Source: Macrolepiota albuminosa (taxonomy: Eukaryota > Basidiomycota > Agaricomycetes > Agaricales > Agaricaceae). Taken from it: DNA of 64,000 nt. The stretch covers positions 1 to 64,000 of the forward strand of contig JAMWFC010000003.1 in assembly GCA_027475525.1 (NCBI GenBank), given 5' to 3'. The notes under the pieces were generated by a model. That model was not told the origin of the DNA, searched no databases, and was given only the letters and a program-made list of their open reading frames with translations. The position numbers and the translations under genes are program-made. Of this stretch, positions 45,718 to 56,000 are shown piece after piece. How positions within the stretch are numbered: the stretch's first letter is position 1; the number at the start of each line of letters is the position of its first letter.

Positions 45718-46757
45718 ATGGCTGAGGGCAGCAACTATGACTATCTTTTCAAGGTGAGCCACTGTGGTGCCGGATTTGGGCTGATAAGTCAACACATGGC
45801 GCCATCTTCCAGGTCGTTCTTATTGGCGACTCAGGAGTCGGGAAATCGTGCGTTTTCTTCCGTTTTATATCGTAAAAAGGGTCTGACGTGGCGACTCTCT
45901 AGAAACTGTGAGTCCTGCACTCAGTTGGCGCTCGGCGGGAGGCTTGACAGGATTCTCAGTGCTCTCGCGTTTCACACGTAACGAATTTAACCTCGAGTCT
46001 AAATCAACAATCGGTGTCGAGTTTGCTACAAGGTCTATCAATGTTGATGGAAAGACCGTGAAAGCGCAGATTTGGGACACTGGTGCGTTTGGTGGTCCTG
46101 TCATGGCTGCGCCGCGGCTGTATATTTATATATTGATAACACCCTTTACAGCTGGTCAGGAGCGTTATCGTGCCATTACATCGGCGTCAGTATAGTCATC
46201 AGTTATTTCTATCCAAGGTCCCTCGCTGAACTTGACCCACTCCAGGTACTACCGCGGCGCAGTTGGTGCGCTCCTCGTCTATGATATTGCAAAGCACGCA
46301 ACATATGTCAACGTCACGCGGTGGTTGAAGGAGCTCCGAGACCATGCGGACTCAAACATCGTGATCATGCTTGTTGGAAACAAGAGCGACTTGAAACACC
46401 TTCGGGCTGTGCCGACTGACGAGGCGAAGGCATTTTCAAGTACGCCGTTCATAAGAGCTAGTTTTTTAATTTATAACTCACGATGCACCGCAGCTGAGAA
46501 TGGACTTTCCTTTATTGAAACCTCGGCGCTGGACGCCTCTAATGTCGAAAGTGCCTTCCAGACCATCTTGACTGGTATGTTCGAGTGCAAGAAGTATGAT
46601 GTAGGTTCTGGCTTACATGTCTGCGGCAGATATCTACCGCATCGTATCCAGCAAATCGTTAGAGTCATCCACGACGAATATCGAGCCTCCCAAGGAGAGT
46701 ATCAGCGTCGGCCACAGCGTAGAGAACTCCTCGAACCAGGGCAGCAAGTGCTGTTAA
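45718..46757 (+). CDS. Rab11/Ypt3-type small GTPase with a 5-nt microexon
   Basis: Controls vesicle traffic from the Golgi and recycling endosomes. Exons: 45718-45753 ([12 protein letters not shown]), 45813-45847 ([11 protein letters not shown] and two bases of Ser), microexon 45903-45907 (AAACT), then from 45960 [21 protein letters not shown] and [13 protein letters not shown], then [32 protein letters not shown] with [33 protein letters not shown] and DIYRIVSSK, ending in SSNQGSKCC for double geranylgeranylation (stop at 46755-46757). G1 to G5 motifs are all present. Without the microexon the P-loop Ser-Asn cannot be joined to LLSRF in frame. Intact, about 210 residues. Confidence 0.92.
45903..45907 (+). 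other. Microexon AAACT in the Rab11 P-loop
   Basis: It is flanked by CTCTCTAG on the left and GTGAGT on the right, and followed by an intron ending GATTCTCAG. Joined, the codons are TCA-AAC-TTG-CTC (Ser-Asn-Leu-Leu), exactly the GKSNLLSRF of Rab11 proteins. Confidence 0.88.
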
Positions 46758-47638
46758 GTGTCGGGGATACGGGCTGTGTAGGCATGGGTTCTAAGTTGCG
46801 GTGCATCTGTGGGCCTAGAGGTGTATGTAGCCGCGCGTAACCTTTTTTCCTTCCTTCCTCCTCACTGCCTACATATTGTATATTCTTCCAGTTTGTCTAC
46901 ATCTTTTTCGTTCGGGAATCCATGCCTGCTTGGCTCTCTTTAGGTAACATTCTGTGGCTGTGGCTATGTGACAGGATGAATATGACGAAGAGGTAACGTT
47001 AGACATATACGACGTTCGTATATTTCGACCGACTCCTTCGCAAACTCGAACCTGTTGGCTAATTATATATTACAATTATTGGAACGCTCCAGCGCGAAAT
47101 ATTTCTGTTGATTAATATGGTAGCTACCACTGAGAAGACTTGTAACAACTCTCGAATGGTTCCACTTCGGAAATGATTTCCTTTAATCGCAGGACGCTCT
47201 CCCCTGTAACCAAACCGATTGTCGCTTACTACTCAACCATTCAAAGACTCGGCAGGAACTACTGAGCTGAATACAGTTTATGGACCTGGACCTATACTAC
47301 ACATCAAGGGACGCGCATACAATGACTTTTGCACACAGACTTGAATCCCGTCATTCGCTGTCCCGCGTGTTCCGTGAGTTCCATTGACTAGTCTTGAGTT
47401 TTGTTGGTTTCGCTCGCTATCAAACTTCTCTGTTCCACTTTCTGGGCATATTTTCTCTCCATCTATGTTATGTAGCAAGGTGTTTATATTGCTCTCTGAA
47501 GATAGCTGTGACACATTGAGTCACGTCGAGAGATCGGATCTGGGAAATGGCCGAGCACAGCCAGCCCAAAATGAGGCCTCGGTATAACCACCTTACCTAT
47601 ACCCGCAGCAGTGTCTTCCATACCCTCAGTGACGCGAA
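46758..47638. other. Intergenic, no gene seen
   Basis: 3' UTR of the Rab gene and promoter side of the metalloprotease gene. Frames are short and overlap on both strands. Confidence 0.5.
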
Positions 47639-48901
47639 ATGCCTTTTCTTGATGCTGGAGCTTCCAACGTAATGCAGCTACAATACGCGCGAGATTTCAA
47701 GACGCAAATCACGCCAAACGATACCCAGAGAACTACCCTGATCGTTGCTGGAGTTTACATACTCGTCATTGCTATTTTATGGTGCATAACGACCACAATC
47801 TGGTTCATGGTACAATTTCTGAACTGAAGTGACTTATAGGCACGTCCCATACCTCAAGTTGATTAGTACGTCTGTCGATTTATGCGTGAAGACCATAAAA
47901 TTGAACTTGAATAGTATATCCATTTAAGTAAGCATTATGTTGTTCTGTCGCCAGCGATAGCTTCGAACGTTCTCAGACTTCTTACCGTTGGATTTCATGA
48001 AGTATGTGCAATCATCGCATCGTTCTCAAGCAACTGCGCAATTGAACCGCCATTCACCCTGTAGATGAGCCATGCTATCATGGGGGTGCTGACTTGTGCA
48101 CATATCCACTCCATTGAGCTCGATCGTACGTGGTTAGATTCGTGCTACAATACCACCACTAATGCTTGGTGTACGCGAACAGCGGACGAAGGAGGTTCAA
48201 CGGCAATGTCGGGTGGGATTCAATGGTTGACTCTTCCAGCTGGATACCTCGGTTCTTCATTCATTGGCGCGTGCCTGATCGCGTGTGGATTTGATACGAA
48301 CGCGAGCAAGGTTGCATCGCTCGTCCTTGCTGTCTTCTTCTTGTTTACTCTGTGGTGGGCGCGTCGCAATCTCTTGTGAGATTTAAATACTCCACGTTTG
48401 ACATTTTGACATTGTTGGCTGATTTTGTGTAGAACATGGGCGCTTATATTTGGAATGTCGGGTCTTATCGTCCTTTTCTGGTTCGTAGGAGGTGGGGCGG
48501 CCCTTCGGTACCTCGTAGGCTCTGGTTATTCCTCCATGCATTATCGCACCCTCATGATCATGCGTAAATACAGGTATTATTCATTGGTGTTATGTCATGT
48601 CTTTATGTCATATGGGACGTTGTTGGTGAGCACCGTTATTTTTCCATCTTTTCACCTGTTCTGACGCTCCAAAATAGATGACACCATAGCGAGGAAAGTC
48701 AACAGCTCAGATGCCTCGGAGTTTGCTCATATCTGTGGATGTTTCCCATCACAAGGTGTGTGCTACAAATTTTACTGGACTGGACATACACTAATAGGTT
48801 ACATATCATGTTAAGTGTGGGGAGTAATATGGCTTATACAAGCGTTGATTTTTTTCGCTTTAGGTGTAATCGTGGGACTAGTGGCGTTCAAAGTACGTTG
48901 A
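47639..48901 (+). CDS. M50-type integral membrane metalloprotease-like protein
   Basis: A multi-pass membrane protein of the family usually called peptidase M50B-like in fungi. The ATG at 47639 starts MPFLDAGASNVMQLQ; TTLIVAGVYILVIAILW is the first membrane segment. The zinc motif HEMSH is completed across an intron: TVGFHE ends one exon near 47999 and MSHAIMGVLTC starts the next at 48065. Then follow GGIQWLTLPAGYLGSSFIGACL, ASLVLAVFFLFTLWWARR, ALIFGMSGLIVLFWFVGGG, LFIGVMSC-like and DDTIARKVNSSDASEFAHICG exons, and a last exon VWGVIWLIQALIFFALGVIVGL ending at 48901. Introns are 50-65 bp. All junctions I tried keep the frame. The 3' part is duplicated in decayed form at 52197-52330. Confidence 0.85.
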
Positions 48902-50680
48902 CAATTTCACGCATTCTTCCACCACTGACCTTGGTTACTGAAGGAATCGGCGGCGGAGCAAAAAGAGCAATCAGAACACTTCCTACCCGTCCCTGGTTCT
49001 CATTCAGGAGACGTGTCACTATCACCCTGTGTGCTAATGCTGACTTTCTTCGTCATTGGGATTGAGAGATTGGTTTCCCTCATCTGATGATATTTCGCCG
49101 ATATGCTTGTCCCATCTTTTATGTAGAATGCTCGGACTAAACCAAAAAAAAACTTGCCTTTCGTCATAATAATGAAAGATACGTTGGGTTTTGAGGATGG
49201 AAGGGATTTTTAAAAGACCGCAATGCATGTATCACGCAGTTTCACTTCGTTGATTGAAATATTTTTGTTATTGGTCAAGGTATCGTAAAACATCAAGGCT
49301 AATAGACTCCCATATCAAGTTTGCGTATTTGCATTTTTCCATTTTTTGTCCTACATGACGGACATTCCCCTTTCTGCTCAATAGCCTTTGATATGCACCT
49401 GAGATTGAAGAGAAAAGAGTGAGTCTCTTTTGAATCGAAGCTTAGCGGTAATACTCACGGCATACAGAAGATGTGCCCACAGCGAGTTGATGCGACAGTC
49501 TTTGGATGGCCGAGACAGATTGGGCAACAGTATGAGCGTGATTCGCTCGGTACACCCCGCTTGCGGCGAGCCATGAATTTCTGATATGGGACTTTAGAAA
49601 GGGGGCAAATGCTTGTAAAAGGGGTGTACTTACCAGCATCGCCTGTCTGCGGCGCACATTTGAAAGACCCTTCTCTTCCTCAGGGTCGACAGTGAATTTT
49701 TCTTCCACCATGTTAGCACATGCTTCTCTCTCGAGTCGCTCAGCGAGTTCCTCCTCCCAACCGTCTGGAAGATCATCGACGGCATCCTCATCGTCGTCGT
49801 CAGAGTCATCTGAATGACGAATGGAACGTTCAAGGTGCACATTGAGGGCTGCGTATGTTTTAAAGAGTTTGTCGCAGAGAGCACAGTAGATGTGGTTAGC
49901 AGACAGTTCATAATGCTGTGAAGAAGATACGATTAGGGGTGGGGATGAAGAATGTATGTGGCGCATAAGACTCACCCTTCTGCGGGAGTTCTTGTTAAGA
50001 AACCCGCGATTGCAAGGTTCGCAACGAGGATGTGCATCTGATGTTTGGACATGCTCAAGCAATTGTTCCAACGAGTCGAAGTATTCGTCACAAATAGTGC
50101 AATACTTCCTCTCGCTGTGCTCGGCGTGGTCAATTGGACAGTGGTCGGATGAGTGTGATGAAGACATGACAGTGTATTGTTGTGATAGATGTGATGAAGT
50201 CAGGTTGAGCAGTTAGGAGTCAAGTTAGATGATGGTGGTTGATGCAATGTTAAGATGGGGACTTGTCGAAGGAATGGCTCGCCTTTTATGTCTTTTTTGC
50301 CACCTAATACGCCACCTCCTTTACGAACCCACTTTTCCCCGAGCATAGCCTTTTTCTCCAGCGCCACTGTGTCGTATTTCGTCATTGGCACTCCAGGTGG
50401 GTCACTTCATCACGTTCTGTGGCGCTATCCGTACGAAAGCGATACCAGACAGAATAAGCCGGCGTGAAATGTGTGCGGAACGCGTTCTGGGCCAATTGAA
50501 CACGGTCACATGTCATCACAATGGCATATAAGCGCACATCGTCCATTTCCAAGTTCCCTTCTCTAGACTTTGTTGATTGTGAATGAAGACGTGATATGTA
50601 GTAATAGTAGGAAAGTGATTTAGACTTGATCTAAACCCCTATTAAAGTGCCTGTCCAATAAGTTAAGTCTACACGTATCA
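48680..50680. repeat. Segmental duplication, unit A
   Basis: From the last exons of the metalloprotease gene to beyond the C2H2-RING promoter, this stretch is repeated at 52195-52471 plus 58296-59895, where the young gypsy element splits it. The gene part is about 95% alike; the flanks are more diverged. Confidence 0.85.
49299..50167 (-). CDS. C2H2 zinc finger and RING finger protein, copy A
   Basis: The ATG at 50167 starts MSSSHSSDHCPIDHAEHSE. A C2H2-like finger YCTICDEYFDSLEQLLEH is followed by RCEPCNRGFLNKNSRR; an intron (50 to 60 bp) leads to a second finger pair YCALCDKLFKTYAALNVHLE. An acidic stretch (DDSDDDDEDAVDDLPDGWEEE) follows. After a second intron, CCPICLGHPKTVASTRCGHIFC begins a RING finger, which a third intron (GTGAGT..AATCTCAG) joins to CISKAIEQKGECPSC. 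The stop is at 49301-49299. A RING of C3HC4 type suggests an E3 ubiquitin ligase; the target is unknown. It has a near-identical paralogue at 58524-59392. Confidence 0.85.
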
Positions 50681-50929
50681 CATGACTTTGGCGTTTAAGT
50701 CAAGTATATCTCACTGCTGGCACCAGATTGTGTTTCTATTGGAAAAAGTAAAAAAGAAAGCTGTCATGCAATATCCAATGTACCAATTTTCAAAAGGAAA
50801 AGGCACTTTCCTTTGTTGAATGTTTTTTTCTGTGGAGATTAATATATCAGAAATGGCATAACAGCCTTCTTTTACACTTTTTCTACTGGAGACACTTTTG
50901 AGTATCAGCAGTGTCTAACGCCTGCCACC
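50168..50929. other. Promoter side of copy A and unassigned DNA
   Basis: About 50168-50680 is the duplicated upstream region (CGCCACCTCCTTTACGAACCC). Beyond that it is AT-rich, with no gene. Confidence 0.5.
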
Positions 50930-51280
50930 TATCAAGCCCTAATGAATAATATGTTGCCCCGTACCTAGGACGGTTCATGGATGATTACTGAGATGACATT
51001 ATCATTTATTCGAGTTCCTTGAAAGAACACGTACAACATGTAAAGACAGTCATATAGCTAGACACCCTGCAACGGGAAAAATTATATCTCAGATAAGGTC
51101 GATGCCCTGACAAAATGGAAGGTACCCACCAACAGAGTTTTGCTACGAGGATGCCTAGGCACTGATGGGTATCTAGCGGATGATATAGATAGAGTACGTG
51201 TGCAGATGGGAGTTTTACATGGGCTAACTGGGACACCCCCATTCAGGTGGGAATACACTCACGTGCTTTTGAGGAGCCTT
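50930..51280 (+). pseudogene. Gypsy reverse transcriptase fragment
   Basis: The plus strand has the end of an RT core in several frames (LKEHVQHVKTV-like near 51015) and then DALTKWKVPTNRVLLRGC and GYLADDIDRVRVQMGVLHGL with FRWEYTH, the connection region before RNase H of Ty3/gypsy elements. It is cut off on both sides. Confidence 0.7.
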
Positions 51281-51829
51281 GTTATCGTGGGGTTTGAACT
51301 GAATGAGTACTGTCGTGGCGATCTTGAGGATGCGTTGCTGAACTTTGGTGATATCCTCTTGGGTCAGTCTTTGGGTAACAGGTGCTTGAGGAGAGGGATA
51401 GACGGTCGCGGGTCGGGGAGAGGCTTTGGCCACAGAGGCCCAGGTGATCGGTGTGTTGGTGGGCTGTGTGTGTTGAGGGAGGACTCACGAGTTTTGCCGC
51501 TAACGCGTCCAGCAAGGAGATCCCTTCGAGTTTTTCGTGCAGTTGTCCTCATCTCGATGATTGATTCGGCGCCCTTGGTGTCGTTAAGTTGGCCGTGACG
51601 TGGGTCCCAGTTTTTCGATTAGACCTCCGGTGCGCTAAACCGTTTTCGTGGCGACGGCCTCGGCGAGCGACTCCAGAAGGAACGCGACCGCGATCGCCAC
51701 GCGTTTGAGGTCTTCAAGTTTCGATGCGATGGCTGCACGGTCCGGGGTCCCTCCTTGGCTGGGACCGCCGGAAGACTGCTTATCAGACGACTTGAGCCCA
51801 AAGTCATCTTGGTGGGTGTAGTAGTGAGA
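51281..51829 (-). pseudogene. Inverted gypsy gag-like fragment
   Basis: Directly after the RT fragment the minus strand becomes the open one: TQEDITKVQQRILKIATTVLIQ and upstream Pro/Arg-rich frames (PAVPAKEGP, RDLLAGRVSGKTRES), of the sort seen at gag N-termini. Frames are broken. A head-to-head join with the RT fragment implies an inversion or two insertions. Confidence 0.45.
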
Positions 51830-52194
51830 GGTACGCTAGATAAGGTGGCCTAACGATTTGGAGAGCTAGGCTGAATAAAAGGATAGAAACCTTCACAGAC
51901 CGAGGACCCCGAAAGCCGTGGTGACTGTAAATGTCAGGAATCACACAAAATAAATGTTGAAGACCAACAACAACGTTGTTCTTTCTGTCGAATACATCGA
52001 ACTTTATATACATAAAATAGAGAATCATATGAGGAGTCTATGATGTAATAAACGAGAGAATAAAGAGGGGAAAGGAGGATATAAGTCAGATCGAGTGATC
52101 AATAACAGGGATAAGGGGAGCGAAAAGGGATGGAAAAGGGTATTTCGCCACCTCCTTTTATGAACCCTTTTATCCGAGCATTACCTTTTTCTCC
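51830..52194. other. Stretch without a gene; partial third copy of the C2H2-RING promoter
   Basis: At 52149-52194 CGCCACCTCCTTTTATGAACC..TTTTTCTCCA matches the upstream region of copy A (about 50310-50360) and of copy B. It abuts unit B directly, so it marks a tandem-duplication junction. Confidence 0.55.
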
Positions 52195-52471
52195 AAGTCA
52201 ACAGCTCAGATGCCTCCCGTGCCACAAATTTTACTGGACATACACTGATAGATGTTAAGTGTGGGGGAGTAATATAGCTTATACAAGCGTTGATTTGTAG
52301 GTCTAGTGGTGTTTAAAGTACGTTGACGATAGCTCAAATTCGTCCACACTGCGGAGCAAAAAGAACAATCGGAGCACTTCCTACCCGTCCCTGTATCTCA
52401 TTCAGGAGACGTGTCAATAACCACCCTGTGTGCTGATGTTGACTACTTCGTCATTGGAATTGAGAGAATGG
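52195..52471 (+). pseudogene. 3' end of the metalloprotease gene, decayed duplicate
   Basis: AGTCAACAGCTCAGATGCC and TGTGGGGGAGTAATAT..ACAAGCGTTGATTTG..GTTTAAAGTACGTTGAC copy the last two exons and intron of the gene at 47639-48901 with deletions that destroy the frame. It is the left part of duplication unit B. Confidence 0.8.
52467..52471. repeat. Target duplication AATGG, left
   Basis: AATGG directly before the 5' LTR, repeated at 58296-58300 directly after the 3' LTR. Confidence 0.95.
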
Positions 52472-52709
52472 TGTAATCCTATGATTACTACATACAGTAT
52501 ATCCGCCATTTGCATCCGCTCCTACGTACTTCCGAGTTCCGATTCCGTTCCTTTTTATACCCGTCCTCCGATTCCGGAGGACATTCCTTTTCTTTTCTAA
52601 AGTCTACGATCTGGTCTACGTACGTACGACAGCCATCTCGCTCGAGAATATAGCGAGTTTCTATTGTCTGGCTTGGGTTCCTTGTTCTTAGTGAGGACGC
52701 CGTCCTACA
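52472..52709 (+). repeat. 5' LTR, 238 bp
   Basis: TGTAATCCTATGATTAC to GACGCCGTCCTACA. It contains CTTTTTATACCC (promoter-like) and a TACGTACGTACG run. Identical by eye to the 3' LTR. Confidence 0.95.
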
Positions 52710-53060
52710 CTTTTTTGACAATAACTACCTCTCGCTATCGTCGTGGCGGATCAATTATCGACCCTGAAGAGTTCACATCCCCGCACAACTATTCAAGCGT
52801 GTCACAGAGGATAACGCCAGAGCCTAAACGCTTAGCGGGTTTTCTTTTCTCTTATTTTTGAGCGCATATATTGAGGGAGCAGGGGGCGTGGACACGTCAC
52901 CAGTTGTTTTACCGCCAAGCTGCCTCGCGCATCAGCAGTATCGACGACGCGGGCAGCACGCAAGGCCGCACGCATTCAGAAGGAGCTGTCTTCCTCCTCG
53001 TCGTTAACACCGATATCAGATCATTCACCAAATCATTCGCCTGTGGCTGAAACGGGAAAC

Positions 53061-56000
53061 ATGCCGCAAGACCACAATAGCATACAAGCAACGCCTTTTC
53101 GTTCTGGTCGTAAGCGGGCGATTTCTTCCGACAGTTCTTCATCATCATCCCCTGTTCGTAATAAAATGTCATCGAATGTCGAGAATGGTCCGAAACAAGC
53201 TACGGTTGAGGATCGATACACGAAACCACCGATATTGATGGAAGGAGATCTAACTCCCGAGGTAGCGAAGGACTACGAAACAGCTTGCTTGGATTTTTTC
53301 GACACAAAGGAGATCGAAGAAGAAGATCAGGTTCGTCGCTTACTTGTGGGGATCAAGGATCACCGCATGAGGGATTGGATTGCGGGACAACGAGACCATG
53401 TGGTGAAGCTCTCGTTTAGTGCATTTATGAAGGAGATTCGCTCGAAGTATTTGCCTACCGACTGGGAACCGAAAGTCCGTATTCGTATTCTTTCTGCGAA
53501 CTTTAACCACAAGAAACAGACATTTTGGGATTTTGCTTCCTATTTGCAAAAGCAAAACTCCTTGTTGTTGGGTACACCGTCTCATTTTGAGCTGGAGAAG
53601 CTCCGTACACAAATCGAAGCAAAACTCAACTCCGCCCTTTTTATCATTTACTTCGAACGCAAGCTTGACGCGACGACAGATTTTCATGAGTGGCTGAACA
53701 ATATTCGACTTATCGACGACGGTTGCCGTCAATCAGAGAAGCGTGCAAGGAAAATTGCCGACGAAGTTTTCAGACAGTCGAAGAAGCCGATTTTGAATTC
53801 CGCCAAGGCAAATACTACGGGTGGTGGAGGAGGTTCGTCTTCTACGACGAAAACTGACCGTCTGCCACCCCTATCGATTGAAGAAAAACGGCTCCTGCAG
53901 GAGAATAGTGGCTGTTTCCGCTGTCGCCGTCCTTTTGTATCCTGCCGTACCAGTAACTGCACAGAATCGTTTCTGGACCCTGCAAAGTATGTGACGTGGA
54001 CGCAGGCACGCATAGATGCGGCTAAGGCCTCTGGGGCGCGTGCTTCTAGATCCGCTACAACATCTACATCTACGCCTGCTCCTGTTGCCGCCGTTTCATC
54101 CACCGCTATTGTTGCTGCCGTGTTACCCCAATCGCCGGAGATGACTGCACATGTTGAAGACTTTGAAGATGATTCGGAGTCTGACGTGAGTGAAATCCCA
54201 TTGACTTTACCGCACCTTGTGTGGGAAGGCTCAATTAAGAGCCCGTGTTCGGACGTCTCTCTGACTGTTTCAATGTTGCTTGATGATGGCTCACATATTG
54301 TTTTGATTGATGAAGAATTAGCCGCAAATTTGAAATTAAGGAAGTTCCGATTAAAGAAACCGCTTGCTGTGGATGTTGCCTTCTCGGGGGCGAATGGAAA
54401 GAAACCAATTGCACTGTCATATTATTGTAAATTAGCTGTAACTTCATTGGACTGTAGTTGGACGTCTACGACAGTTCGGGCTGTGATTGCACCGAATTTG
54501 TGTTCTCCTGTAATTCTCGGACTACCGTTTTTGAAAGTAAATAAAATAGTGATTGACCACAATGAACGTACGGCAATAGACAAGCGTGTCCAATATGATC
54601 TACTGAATCCATCACTGATGAAGAAGAAACCGGCACAGAAATTTGTACCGATGCATAGAAAGTTTAAACAGACGCTATATGATAGAAAACAGTTGGCGAA
54701 AGAATTGAAAATTGTGTGTGCACTACGTTTAGAAAGGATGGAACGTTTAGGATTATTCGAAAGAGTGGCGGAAGTAAATGTGGTGGCAGCAGTGCGTAAA
54801 AGAATTGAGGAGCTGGCCGCGGAGAAGACACTGCTATCTTGGGATAAGAAGATGAAAACTGAATTTAAGGACGTTTTTGAGCCTATTGCCAACGTGCGAG
54901 ATTTACCTAGAGACGTTCTCGCGGAGATTCGGTTGAAAGAAGCAAACCAGACGATAAAAACACGCTCATATCAGTGTCCGCGGAAATACCGAGAGGCCTG
55001 GAAAACATTGATTGACGAATATTTATCAGCAGGGCAAATTCGTCCTTCGTCGTCTCAATTTGCGTCACCTGCGTTTTTGATACCAAAATCGGATCCGGCT
55101 GTGTTACCACGGTGGGTAAATGATTATTGTGCCTTGAACGCAATCACCGTGCCAGACAACCATCCTATTCCACGAGTGGAGGATATACTCCATGACTGTG
55201 CGAAAGGGAAAATATTCGCAGTCTTGGATTTAACGAACGCCTTTTTCCAGATGCCAATGCATCCAGAACACGTGCATTTGACAGCCGTGGCGACACCATA
55301 TGGATTATATGAGTGGTTAGTAATGCCTATGGGTTTACGAAACGCACCTACGATACAACAACGTCGAGTAACTGCTGCTCTCCGCGAATACATTGGGAAA
55401 TTCTGTCATGTGTATCTCGACGACATTGTAATATGGTCCGATTCACTAGAGGAACACCACGAAAATGTGCGGCGGGTGTTGCAAGCGCTCCGCAATGCTC
55501 AGATGTTTGTGAATATGAACAAATCACAGTTGTACAGGACAAGTATCGACTTTTTAGGGCATCACATCTCACAGAACGGGATTGAAGCAGACACCAAAAA
55601 GGTAGAACGCATATTGTCATGGCCAAAACCTCGTTCGGCAAAGGAAGTTCGTTCATTCCTCGGCCTCGTGAGATACATCGCTGTGTTCCTGCCAAAGTTG
55701 GCAGAACATACAAAAATACTGCACGAACTGACGACACAGGATTGTGATATTGAGTTTCCTACGTGGTCGTGGAAACACCAACGAGCTTTTGACGCTGTTA
55801 AAGAACTGGTGGTCGGTCGAGATTGTTTAACAACAATAGACCATAAGGATCAAACGAAAACCATATTCGTAACTACCGACGCGAGTGATGTTCAATCCGG
55901 AGCAGTCTTGTCGTTTGGGGAGACATGGGAAACTGCGCGACCGGTCGCCTTCGAGAGCCAAACGTTCAAGGGCGCTGAACTAAACTACCCCGTCCACAAA

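Noticed and set aside
53043..53060. GTG at 53043 as start of the intact gag-pol
   Set aside because: A nuclear eukaryotic gene normally starts at ATG; the first ATG in frame is 53061.
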